DNA from: Thamnidium elegans
Lineage: Eukaryota; Mucoromycota; Mucoromycetes; Mucorales; Mucoraceae
DNA length: 64,000 bases
NCBI GenBank assembly: GCA_025201345.1
Contig: JAIXMG010000001.1
Span: 1,612,001-1,676,000 of the forward strand
Direction of reading: 5' to 3'
Position 1 is the first letter of the stretch. Each line of letters opens with the position of its first letter. This document shows positions 22,898-35,257 of this stretch, piece by piece. The position numbers and the translations under genes were made by a program. A model generated the notes under the pieces. That model was not told the DNA's origin. It worked only from the letters and a program-made list of their open reading frames with translations, and ran no database searches.

Positions 22898-25695
22898 AAA
22901 ACTATAAAATCCAAAAATTATATATATATATATATATATATCTTACTTGGTCCCCCTCTCCTTATTATTATTACTACTACTTATTATATATCTCTCAGTC
23001 TCTGTCTCTTTCCGCACATTACATAATAGACCCCAACCCCCTTTTTTTCTTTCTATTTTTGTTTAAACATATTGAATAACCGTGCAATAAAAATAAAGCT
23101 GATTGGATGAACCTTATTATTATTATTTTGATTTTCCATTATGTTATAAAAAGCGTCATTTAATAATAATAATAATAATAATCTTGGAGCATATATAACG
23201 TACTTTAATTGCGCATGTATTGTATATATGTATATATACGTACTAGTGATAATTGGCTTTTTCTCCTTCCTTTCTGTTACTTCTATTTAATACGTACCAA
23301 ATGATCTAATCACACGTTATCACAATACAAATCATCTTGGTGTATTGGTTACATTGAACTGATTAAAAAAGGGCTTATCTAAATTTATTGGGGATTCCTT
23401 CTTTTAAGGTATGCCATTTTTTGCCATCTAATATGTAATCAACTTACATACATTTTTTTTTCTCAGTGAAAATCAGGTACTTCGTTTATTATTAGTTCGG
23501 CCTGAATTTTATTGTTACACGGCTGAAATGATTTTCTCTCGCTTTCAAGTCTCTCTTTTTTTTTTTTTATGATTTACATGGGAATAATGTAATACTTGTA
23601 AAACTTCTCCCTTTCTTGTAAAAAATATACGATCCTATTACTGTAAAAAAAAAAATGATGCGACTTCTTTGTCATACGAATTAGCTATATACAATATACG
23701 TATATATTTGGTAGGTTTCTTGGTTCTAGAAATATACAAAAATAAAATTACGGGCACACATGATTTTCATACGGAATGCAGAGAGTTCTGGAGTCCTAAT
23801 TGCTTAAATGTTTAATAGCCAAATCAAGGAAAAAGATGCTAATCTGTTCTTACCGGTTGTAACACAGACCAGATACCAAACGTGTGTGTAACATGCTTCT
23901 AGTATAACAAAACTGGACATATAGGAAAATTGCTCTCGTCCACGTTGTCTGCTTTAGAAAAATATACATAACAAATAGTAGAATTTAATTTTTTTATTTT
24001 TTATACTGGTAGAATTTATATACTTCTTTATATTCTTTTATATATATATATATATATGTAATATTTTAAGCTGTATACTAATTAATCTCACTGGTTTATA
24101 ACTAATTGTTACTTTTAGTTTTGTATACTTTTTTAAATGTTTTATCCATGGCCTGGATCTGATAAAGTTTATATATTATCCAAACCAATAATATAATCGA
24201 CGTCTCCATAAATAGAGAAAAGACTTTACTGTAATCTGCTGATAAGTGAAATAACCTAAATAATTATAAAACGTGTTACGGATAAGCCAATGAAACTGTC
24301 ATTTATTTCATTGTTAAACAACTGCTTTATGCAAGATATAAAGATAATACGGTCTATCATAGTACAAGTAAAAAAAAAAAATACATATATATTAACTTTT
24401 TTTTTGAAGTCTCCCCATGACATTTGGTACAAACTAATCGAATTAGAATTTTTGTTAGCATGCTCATATGGATTAGTGTCATTTTTACTGCGTGAATAGC
24501 TTATTACTAGCAATTTATAAGACGAATAATAGTGTTACCATTTGCCACGAAAACGTTCTGCTTTAACATATTACCGAGAGAAAATCTATCCCGTACCTCG
24601 CTATAATAGATCTATCACAACCACTAGAACCTATTGGGTGTCACCCGTGGGCAAATCCACTGACAATGTACTACCTTGTTTTTTTTTAAAAATAAATAAA
24701 TGAGATAGCTACCTTCTTAACGTTTGTCTTATCCAAATAATCCCCCCTTTTTTTTCAAAGATGTATCTACACGCCGCTGAAGACTTAATTTGGATAATGA
24801 GGAAATACAGTATAAATCCTTTTTTTTCTTCTCGCGGATTTTATGAACCGCTCTTAGGAGTCTTTTTTTTTATACATGTATAAAAAGACGTTTTAAGAAT
24901 ATCGGAGAACGTCTGAAATACCTTTTTTTTTTATCGTTAGATTAAGGGAGAGATCCCTTTTTTTTCTCCTCACAAAAATTAATTTATTATAGTATTCGAA
25001 CTAGGACAAAAGACAGTAAATATTTATTTGTATCGTTCTTTTTTTTTTGTCTCGATGCCACTCCCCTTTCGAGACTTCATTATTTCATCACGTTTTATTG
25101 GATACGTACGTCTGTCTTGAAGATAGGGGACGCATACTACTGAGAATCTAATTATGGTTCAAAAGTGAATTAAAAAGTAAAAACAGTACTGTTTTCTTAA
25201 GAGTATTTACTGTTAGGAGATGGTATGCTACAATACTATACCGTAGAAAGTATAATAGAAGTACACATATACCGATACTATATATATAAAGGTTAGTTGA
25301 CCCTTTTTTTTCTTCCAGTGAAACAATTACTTTATTTTGAAACTGGCATACTTTTTTTCTTCAAAAAAAAAGCTTTTTTGCCCCTTAAAGATTTTGATAG
25401 GATAAAGAAGTAATTCGAATGATCTCGATTTGAAAGTGCTGTATCGAGCACCCCTATTACGTTTAAATAAACAACTTTATGATACAACACTTCTTATTGT
25501 ACATCTAGCTTTTTTTTATTTCTCCTACAAACTTTTGTTATTTGACGATAAGAAAGGAGTGAGTATTTTATTTTATCCTTCTTAAACACTTTTTTTTTTA
25601 TATTTTCATCCCTTTTTATTTATTTTTTTAGCGCAGATTCTTTTATTCTTCTTCTTCTTTATAGTGATGTATTTTATTTTGACACTTTGTAATAT

Positions 25696-25730
<35 letters not shown>

Positions 25731-26630
25731 GTACTCCAAACTTTATTATATAGGGAGGACAAAAGTTCTATATTGTGAGCAGTAATCAAAATGCAAAGTA
25801 GTTTTTTTTTTTAAGCGCCTCACATTTCGTGATACTTTACAGTGGCATTCTTCTGGGTTCCCAAAAAAGCAATATTTTTATACACTCACAATTTTTTTTT
25901 ACTCGTACTGTAATTAAGATTGTCAATTCGGCTCCTGTCTTCTTTATCCCTGTTAAAAGAGGGACAGAAGCATAATCATATGTAAAGAGATTTTGAACAG
26001 TAAAAAGAAAAAATCCTCTTTTTTTGCAGCAGCAGCAGCAAGAGCTGCACAATGCCCCATTCATTTTCTCACACATGAACCCCCCCTGAATTTTGTGTGT
26101 CCACAACATGTAATATAATACGGCGGCGTCTGACGCAATATTTTTTGTTTTGATTCAAAAAAAAAAATTAAAATTGGTGCTGGTATTTGTAAACAATAGA
26201 AAAGTATATATATAGTAAACATGAATAAAAGGGTTATAAGGGTTCATTTCTCTTTCTTTTATGAAAAAAAGACGAATATACAATAATGGATTAACCCTGG
26301 AAGTTCGGGTTGGTTCTACCGTTAAGAAGGTAGTACAGTACATTTTGTACGACTATTTTGATTTTTGCATAAAGATTTTTTTTTTAGGGAGCTCTGGTTT
26401 TTTTTTTTTGAAGTTCAAACGAATTTTATTCAATTTAATTTTTGAACAAGTATAGAATAATAACAATTGTGTTAAAAAAAAAAAGAAGAGAGAAAAAGAG
26501 AGTACTGTAAATGAAAAAAAATAATATGTAGTAATAAGACAAGGAAGGAAATGTATGTAATGGGATTTGGGGTTGGGGAAAAGTGATGTGGTTTTACAAA
26601 TTAAAAAAAGAGAAATAAAGAGAGACAGGC
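22898..26630. other. 3.7 kb gene-free region between convergent genes
   Basis: Both flanking genes end here, so no promoter is required. The stretch is very AT-rich with dozens of T8-T12 runs, (AT)n tracts (22919-22940, 24043-24058), an (AAT)n tract at 23161-23181 and a T37 run at about 25693-25729. No open frame over about 90 codons, tRNA-like fold or transposase fragment is recognisable. A non-coding transcript cannot be excluded. Confidence 0.5.
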
Positions 26631-27838
26631 TTATAATAAACCAACGTTACGTAAATTGTCGTGAACTACAATATCATTAACAGCATTCATAACGAACTTA
26701 ATTTGCTTTGTTTCTGTAGCACATGTTAAATGTGTATAAATTTGTTTTGTATCAGCTCTTGTATTCAAAGAAACAAACTTTTCTAATAAATATTGGCAAG
26801 CGGCTTCATAATTATCACCAGCTTTATAATCAGGGAAGAATTCGATTAAGGGACTTCTTGGTAATTTTTCTTCAAATAAATCAATCTTGTTTAAGAACAA
26901 AATAATTGAAGTCTTTATAAACCATCTTGAATTACAAATTGAATCAAATAAAGTTAACGACTCTTGTAAACGATTTACACTTTCATCTTCAAACAGTACT
27001 TGATCGTATTCAGAAATTGCTACTAAAAACACAAGTGCAGTAACATTTTCAAAACAGTGAATCCATTTTTTACGCTCAGATCTTTGTCCACCAACATCAA
27101 ACATACGATAAGTTAGGTTTTCAATAACAAATGTAGTTTCAGTAATACCCGTAGACTTTACACGAGATCTTAATACATCTTGATCACTAGGCATGTAATT
27201 TGATTGTCCGATACGGAGAATCGAATCAAAGTAGCTATTTAAAAAAAAGTATTTAGTAAACGGTCTTTTTAACCCCCTTAAAAATATATATAAAGTATAA
27301 TATTATGGTACTTACTATCGGGCCGAGTCATTTAGTTGAAATTCATTAGATCTTTGAACGCACTCTTGAACACCTTCATCGTCCCAAAGAGAAGTTATGG
27401 CAATTACCAACTCGTGGCCCAAATAATCAATTTGTGGTGGTGCTTCCAAAACAAGTCTTTTGTGTCCTTCATTTTCTGAATTATGAAACATGATTCCGAG
27501 ACTATCCATAGCTTCCAATGTCACTCTCATTGATTGCATGGTATTACTGAAAATAACCTCTTTAAATGTTTCTCTTTCTTCAGGTGTATATCCACCATCA
27601 TGGATTAATTTCATTTGTTTCAATATAGTTGATTTGCCCGATTCACCAGCACCTAATATAAAATAATAGAGTCAGCAAATGTCATTTTTTTACTATAAAA
27701 AATCACGTATAATATCGTACCCAAGAGTAACATTTTAATCTCTTTTCTCAACTTGACACGGTCGCGTTTAATTTGTGCATCAATTTCTTGATTTCTTTGT
27801 TTTTCTTCTACTTGTTCGGTGGATTGACAGCAGCCCAT
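26631..27838 (-). CDS. Heterotrimeric G-protein alpha subunit
   Basis: Three exons (27838-27721, 27652-27316, 27234-26631) give 352 aa, the usual size. The N-terminus MGCCQSTEQ offers Gly2 for myristoylation and Cys3/4 for palmitoylation. Nucleotide-binding boxes are intact: GAGESGKST (40-48), [12 protein letters not shown] (switch I with Arg and Thr), [13 protein letters not shown] (switch II), [11 protein letters not shown] and TCATETKQI. The C-terminus is NLRNVGLL, with Val at the -4 position, so the pertussis-toxin cysteine of Gi-type and many fungal group I subunits is absent. It couples a seven-helix receptor to downstream kinases or cyclase at the plasma membrane. Mucorales usually carry many alpha paralogues, so an exact orthologue is not named. 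Confidence 0.96.
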
Positions 27839-28476
27839 TTTTTTTTATGAGGTTTTGTATATGTGTATATAAAGGAAGAAAGAAAAAGAGAAAAAGAAAA
27901 ACAAAACAAAAAGTATGAAATAAGATATTATATATTTTGTGCCCCCTTCTTTTTGTGTTTTTTTAAGGAGAAAAAGACAAGCCTCAACCATGGCAACTTT
28001 ATATATTAAAATAAATAAACAAGTTTTTTTTTCTTTCTGTTTATGGAAAACTTCCATACTTTCAAAAGAGGGGGGAAGAGAGAGATATTATTTACGCTTT
28101 TTCTTCTTTTCGTTGCCACGTTTCTCTTTCTTTTTTTTTTAAGAAAAAAAAAGGTATGAAGTTCAAAAAAGTGTACGAAAATGGATTTATTGAAAAGATA
28201 AAAAATAAATAAAGTTTTTCATGATGGTGATACAAAGCACTACCTTGTCTAAAATTGTATTAACAAAACAAGGCTTTTAAAGCGATAGCACGGACCTGGA
28301 TCTTCTTTTATATGAGTACCCGCCTATACATGTAATTAATAAAAAAATAAAAAAATGGGTTTCATGTAGACCAATTTATACAGATGTGATGGATGGGACG
28401 ATCCAAGTATTTATTATTAAACAGATCTACTTTATTGCTAATATATTCCTTTTTGTTATTATTCAACCAGCTTCTT
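27839..28476. promoter_or_regulatory. Upstream region of the G-alpha gene
   Basis: 638 bp between the start of G-alpha and the 3' end of the Rap-GAP gene, both on the minus strand. It contains pyrimidine-rich runs and a T8/A9 inverted pair near 28131-28152. No coding feature is supported. Confidence 0.5.
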
Positions 28477-29309
28477 TTATGATGAAGGATGTGGTAAACC
28501 TGTCCGAGAATTTCGACGCCCAATCATACTATTCATCAGGTTATGTGCCTTGTAACGAATACCGGTCCCAGTTACTGTCGTAATACTATTTTCGTTGAGT
28601 GGTTCGAGTCCCTTTTTTTTCTCTACTATATTATTATTATTTTCCGCTACATTTTTTTCTACTATATATATTTAATATATATATATGTATATATCTTTAT
28701 ATATATATTAATTTACCTTCTTTTTCATCAGTAGTTACTTCATTTCTTTGAAAAGAAGGCCTATATTGAATTGCCTGCTTTTTTTGTTGTTGCTGCGACT
28801 TTTGTTGCGTGGACACAGGCTGTCTTGACGACAGTGGAAGTTGCTTGGATACAACAGTACTAGTGGAATTATTAGGATGGTTTTGATTTACTAACTTTGT
28901 ACCAGTGTTTCCGCTTTTCCTTTTAGTGAAACTTTTCAAGTCACGCAGTACACTGGACCTCGAAATAGAAGGTATGGGAGGGAGTTCAGGAGTAATAGAA
29001 CGAGAAGATTCGACCAGAAGATTATTAGTATTTGATTTAAAGCTACTTCGTACACTAGAAATATGCTGCTGTTGTGCCCCTGCCGATTTAGGTCTTTCGC
29101 CATTGCCACTAGCATGCTTTTTCTCTCCATGAAACCTTCCATGATTACTCCCGCCAAATGACTTTGCTACTTGACTGGCTTCTAACCCTGTATCGATCAA
29201 TGTCTTTAAGATGCTGAGGCGCGCCTTATTATTAGGAAGTGTAAATTTATCGGATTTTAAAGACGAGTTTTCTGCATTAATAACTAGAAAAAAAAAGTCG
29301 GTAAATGAC

Positions 29310-29347
<38 letters not shown>

Positions 29348-31169
29348 GAGTAAAAGTGATTAACCTACATACGTTTTAATATAAGAAATTTACAGAGATC
29401 TTCTTCCTTAAAAAATAATGGTGGGCTCGGTAGAGATGGAGAAAATGGTTTAACATCTGTATTGTGTAATACTTCAACTCTAGAAGAAGGAGAAGAAGAA
29501 AAAAATGAAAAGACAATCATATATCAAAACAAGTCTATTTTACCTCCAAACGTCTTGATTATTAATGACTTCTAAATGCACAATGATAAAAACATGTAGA
29601 AATTTTGATCTGATAGAGTTTGGATCAAATTTTTGATTCTTTCCCTCCATAAACACAATACATACAATATCTAGATGAATGTTAGATATATATACAAAAA
29701 AAAAAAAAGTATATCCTAGTACCGTTTCCGATATATCTTTTACGGTGAATTTGTTGTACATCATGCTCTCTTGATGGCATAAGTGGAGCTACATGATACA
29801 TAATTTCATGATCTCTCCAAGAAGAAACGTAGGATATCTCACCTGATTCGCCCGCTATAGTGCAAAGTAGTTAATCGATTGATAAGCACTTGGAAAAAAA
29901 AACTTACTTTTGGTATCCAGGCCAGCTGCATATCCTTTATACCCTTTTAATTCAACAGGCCTTGCAATAATATGTAGTAATTTTTTTAAACCAACAGATA
30001 AACCAGAATTAGAAAACCACTCTTCTTCCGTAGTTTGACCTTCTTTTATATTTAGTACACCAAATTTGTAAAACTTTGGAATCTATTATTATTATTTCGT
30101 TAACTAGAAAAAAAAAGAGATATATTTGAAGTTACCCCTATTTCGTCATATCTTAGAAACTCTTTCTCTAGGCCAGATAATATTGTAGTTTCAGCAGATA
30201 ATTCTTTAAATAGCTTAAAATTGATATCTTGAAAAAGAAACAAGATGGCGGCACGCATAATTCTTGTTGACTGATGTGATTGCTGCTGATGATATTGATT
30301 GTTTGTCATACCTGTAATAATAGCAGAAGAAAAACTTCTTAAAGGACGATGTCTCTTTGAATCGGTTTCTACATCCAGTTTATTAAGGCCTAAACACTTT
30401 TCAATCTGTATAATTAATTCTTTTGCATCAGATTCATGCACAATAAAATTCATATTGGTATCCTAATGTAAAATAGAGGAGGAATAAAAAAAAACAAATA
30501 TATATAATATGCATATTTCGCATAAATACCTGTTTGGTGCGAACAATGATTCTATATTGTAGAGCGGCCTTTTGTTTTAATCCTTTTTCATATTCTTTTA
30601 CAACCGATATCAATGACATATCCTTTTCATCATCCATAATAGGTCCAATAAATGTAACGTATTGTTTACCAACAAAATAATTTCTAAACCAGCATGCCTT
30701 TTCATCTATTTGATCCGGCCAAATAGAATTGTAGTCGACTTTACAACTGGTTTGATTAGGTGATAATATCCGCTCTTTTTCTCGTATAAAATTACTTGTT
30801 GTCACTGAAAGATATTCTTGTTCTTTTCTAGTTTGATTTACTTGACAACAGATTTCTTTGATATTCAAAATCTAACCTTGTAGACTTAGTATATACAATA
30901 ATATATATATATGTGCGTGTATATATTACCAATAGTTTCATCATATTGTTATTATGTTTAAACTTGGAATACCGTTCAAGTTTATTAAGCAACTTTAACT
31001 TTTCTTTTCTGGTTATATCAAGCGCATTAATTAATATTCTTGTACTATCAAAAGTTGTCTGTACAATGTCTTTTATATCAAAATTTTCTTGTTCAATAAA
31101 AGATAAAATAGTTTGGCAATGTTCCAAGATCCAAGTACTGCATTCATCTATTGTTGGTAATGAGTCCAT
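28477..31169 (-). CDS. Rap-GAP domain GTPase-activating protein
   Basis: Nine exons (31169-30930, 30871-30530, 30462-30136, 30082-29908, 29854-29723, 29670-29544, 29479-29373, 29283-28717, 28646-28477) close to 728 aa. Residues 1-250 form a charged helical region of no known family. The Rap-GAP domain follows at about 290-490: IPKFYKFGVLNIKEGQ, GYKGYAAGLDTK, WRDHEIMYHVAPLMP, HRKRYIGNDIVCIVFMEG, FLHVFIIVHLE and FSPSLPSPPLFF. The catalytic asparagine thumb of this fold is the Asn of YIGND. The C-terminal 240 residues are Ser/Gln/Asn-rich and disordered. It should stimulate GTP hydrolysis on a Rap/Rsr1-like GTPase in polarity or signalling. The last exon rests on one splice junction (acceptor at 28647) and is less certain than the rest. 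Confidence 0.9.
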
Positions 31170-31200
31170 AAAGATGTTTAATATATGTACACAGCGAAAA

Positions 31201-31231
<31 letters not shown>

Positions 31232-31461
31232 AAAAAAAGGCTCTTATAATTATTATTTAATGAAAAAGAAAAGGAAAAGGAAATTTTTCAAAGAAAAAAG
31301 GAGGTATGCTAATCATAATTTTATACACAAACACCCCAAATATACGCATATATACGCACGCACGCACACACACACACACACACATATGTGTATACGATTG
31401 TATCTACAAGGGAAAACTGTGACGGTTTAAGCAGCTGTATATGTTTGTTAAAAGGAGAAAA
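31170..31461. repeat. Spacer with poly(A) and (CA)n tracts
   Basis: 292 bp between the Rap-GAP start and the DNA2 stop codon. It contains an A26 run at about 31198-31223 and a CG/CA dinucleotide tract at about 31356-31383. Confidence 0.7.
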
Positions 31462-34006
31462 TTAGAATGTATTCTGATAAATGTCCTTTAAAATTCTATT
31501 CTTTTTCAGTACTGCATTGATACTTGAAACAGTCTTTAGTTTGCCCTTAATTGGTGCCTCCATTTTAATTTTATCACTACTAATGTTATGTGCTACCTCT
31601 GCGTTCTTTTCCAAGTTGAGGATCTAAGAAGAAAGTAAGTACTAGAAGAAAAAAAAAAAAAAAAACTTACCCATCCTTTTTCTTCCAAATAATTTAATAA
31701 AGTACAGTATAATGCAGTCGATTTTAAAGTTGTAACGGAACCAAACATAATTAACTTTGATTTAGCTCTAGTCACAGCAACATTTATTCTACGCCAATCT
31801 CTTAATAGATCTCCAACATTGCCGGCCTCATTATTACGTACAAGTGAAATGATAACGCAATCTTTATCACGGCCTTGATATTTATCAATAGTGGCAATTT
31901 CTATCCCTTGTCTTGCCTTTAGGACTTGAGAAATGATACGTAATTGAGATCTATAAACAGAAATTAGCGCCAATTGTTCTTCAGCTACACCACTTGCGAT
32001 TAAACTTTCTACTGTTTGTTCGATTAAAGCAGCTTCAATATCGTTCTGAAGAAATCCTTCAAATGGTCTACTTTCTTTTCCATCAAGTGCATCTATGTTT
32101 ACAAATATAACCTTACGACTTTATACAAATAAGTCCTATATTTAAATAATTCATACATGTATATTTACTTACTTTGGATCCAATAAATTTTTTATCCAAC
32201 AATTTGATCTTCCTTCACAAATTTGATTTTCATTTTGATGTAACAACTTCATTCCTAAATCCATTTCAGGTAATTCAAGTCTTCTTGTTGCAGTTTGGTA
32301 AGTACCACATTTTAATTTTCTACCATACACCAAATGATTTGATATATCCATAATATCTCTATTCATACGATATTGAAATTCTAAATAGCAAATGGAGTCT
32401 GGCTGCGCCTCGGCCAAGATGGAAAATAAAGATTTATCTAAACCTCCATCAGTAGCACTCTTATTTCGAACAATAGGTGGTAATTGATATAAATCACCAA
32501 CAAGTACAAATTTTTTAGCATATCGAATAGGTCCAATACATGTTGGTAATGTAATTTGTGAAGCTTCATCTACAATACAGTAATCAAATTCTCTCTTTTG
32601 AAGTAGAACGCTATTTTAGAAATAAATTTAGTATCATATCACATTATTTCATCTTTTTAAAAAAAAATTACTTACTCTCCAATACCAAGACAGGTGACAC
32701 CAACAACTCTTTTAGAATTATAAAAATCCTGCATAGCGCCAACTGATTTAATTGTCGTATTATTGGCTGGTACACAGTCTCTTAAACTAGGCATCACTTT
32801 TTGTACATTACCCAATCTCAAGACATCTAAACCATTCTCACGTACTTTACACAATACATTATCCAAGGCAGTATGCGTATACGCTGTAAGTAAAACCGTT
32901 TTACCTCTTGAAACTAAGAACTTGATAATTTCCGCAGTTGTAGTGGTTTTACCTGTACCAGGCATACCAAGGATCAAAGTATAATCTTTAGCCTGAATAA
33001 CCCTTTTAAGCGCTTTTCGTTGATCAGAGTTCATATTAGGTGTAGGCGGTAAATCCAATGGTTCAGGGTTGAAATCAGGTTTTGCCAAATCAATAACTAA
33101 ATCTCTTAATCTTCCTTTTTTCGATTCGCCAAGAGCATCCTTCTCTGTCATTAGTACTAGGTTGTTTCTAAGCATACCCATACCAATCATCATTTCATCT
33201 CTATCAATTCGATACATCGTATCATTGCGTGTATAAAAATCTTTAGTGCTAAATGCAGATCGAATAAAACTACTGAAATTTTGTTTACTGGTTGGATCAA
33301 ACTGATCACCTTTTTCTGGTGGTGTTCGAAGAGGTTCCGTTAAATCTACTGTGATTTCTTCTGTACTAATACGAGTTACAAACCCCATGGATAAATTAAT
33401 GTGGCCCTGCATACTTGATACAACTATGGGATCACCAATTGATATCGAACACAGTAAAGGCTTATTTGGTTGTGAGGGATGACGGATAAAACTATACTGC
33501 CATCGAGAAATAGCTGGTTCAATTTCACAAGAAGATAAATTCAACGCCATGTTTGCCAAACATTTGCCTGTTTGTTCTCTTATCTCTGCAGGTTGACTCC
33601 AAATATTCTTTCGAATATAGTCTAAATCGACTTCTTCTTTATCTAAAAGATTCCACCAACGTTCAAAGAACCGACAAGCATTTTCGGACATATGATCTGT
33701 CTTATCGTCAAATAAATTAAATAATCCACTGGTTGATCCTGTTCCTTTTTCAACTGCTTTATGATAAAGTGTGCATGTAGTGTTGACAAAACAGTATTGG
33801 CATGTATGACTGTCTCTGATCATAGGCGGTATATAATCCTTCTTGTTAAATGCTGAGGCAAGTGTATTTCTGGATATTATAAGTGATCTCAAATCGTTAC
33901 GTGAAGAAGGGATTACGTAGATACTATTTGTTTTTGAATAATATAGTAAACCAGCATTAATATCGATATCTATAATTTGCATAAATATAAGTTACATAAT
34001 ATCATC

Positions 34007-34043
<37 letters not shown>

Positions 34044-35257
34044 TCGTACCGTATCTATCAGACATGAGTAAAGTATAAAGTAAAGTTTGCGCCCGATTGG
34101 TTAAAAACCTTGCAGTTTTACCAGTTTTTAATTCAAACGGTACAGTGATCACTTTATTATTTTTACTCATTGTCATTTCGACAGTAGCGTCAATCATGCC
34201 TTTTAAACCGAAAGTTGGACTCCAAAAATGTTCTTCAATATCCAAAACATCTGAAATAGAAATCGTTTCAAATCCCATTAATTCTGTAGGATCGATACCG
34301 ATATCTGTATTAACATAACCAGAAGGCCTTGGAGACTTGGATACAAAGGTAGAGCCAAATCTACTTATACCTGGCGCATACTCATTTAATATCTTTAATG
34401 CTGTCTCTTCATCTTGATCCATGGCATATAAATCCGATAATCTAGTCATGACAACATGTTCGATTTCTTGTTCAATACTCTCGATTTTAAAATCTTCTGT
34501 TTCCAATGCTTTTTGTAATACACTATGAATAATATTACCGTGTACTAGCGCCTCTGTATATTCACTGATAGGTCGTACTTTTAACTGTAAAACTGATTTT
34601 CGCGTACAAACATAACTGTCTGCTACAGACGTACAAGAGATGAGCCGATCAGGATGTACCACAATAAAATTATTTAAATCATCAATAATAATATCTGGTG
34701 TATACGTTATAAATGGTATATGAACTACATCTCCTACTTGAATTATTGTATGTCTCCATTCTTCTCGTATCCTTGCTTTTGTTACACGATCTTCATCTTC
34801 TTGAATCAATAATACAACACATTCAGTATACTCTTCGCCGTTTTTAAAATACTTCCCTTCGGTTACTGAGGCAACGATATATCGAATGAATTTCTCTCGT
34901 TTTACGTTGTCTAGGCATTTTGTTGAACCGGTCTCTATGCTACCTAACACTTCACCTAGTTCCTCCGCTGGTATATCCTCACCAAATAATTCACTTGCAT
35001 CAGTTGGACTCGGTTCAGTCATTAATGCTGAGAGTCCTTCAAGTTCTTCAAACGCAATGTCATCACCAAACATATCGTCATCGTCGCTGTCGTTGTTTGT
35101 AACTACTGATTCGGGTATGTGCTCTAAAATATATATTTTTAGTTAACGCATGTCAGAAAAGAAAGAAAGAATCGTTACAGGTACCGTTTGCAGTTTACTT
35201 ACCTATTTTAATTCTTTTCCTGTAGTCATTAGTTACTGAATCTATAGTGATCGTCAT
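31462..35257 (-). CDS. DNA2: DNA replication/repair nuclease-helicase DNA2
   Basis: Six exons (35257-35203, 35123-34050, 33969-32676, 32610-32173, 32118-31671, 31623-31462) close to 1156 aa. The RecB-like nuclease shows ALVHGNIIHSVLQKAL, GLKGMIDATVEM and VPFELKTGK. Iron-sulphur cysteines are SCTSVADSYVC and later HTCQYCFVNTTC. The SF1B helicase follows with LGMPGTGKTTTTAEI (Walker A), YCIVDEASQITLP (II), VGDLYQLPP (III), ATIDKYQGRDKD and INVAVTRAK (VI). DNA2 trims long Okazaki flaps with FEN1 and resects double-strand breaks with a RecQ helicase and RPA. The N-terminus is short and acidic compared with yeast. The exon 4/5 junction was placed at 32118 because the nearer AG sites break the frame; it gives DPNRKVIFVN. 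Confidence 0.95.

Noticed and set aside
28601..28612. A tRNA-like B box (ggttcgagtccc) on the plus strand
   Set aside because: It is followed at once by a T run with no acceptor stem, no A box or cloverleaf can be drawn upstream, and it is antisense to the last exon of the Rap-GAP gene.
31185..31430. A CRISPR-like or repeat-array impression from clustered CA and A tracts
   Set aside because: These are simple sequence repeats with no spacers of regular length, and the genome is eukaryotic.
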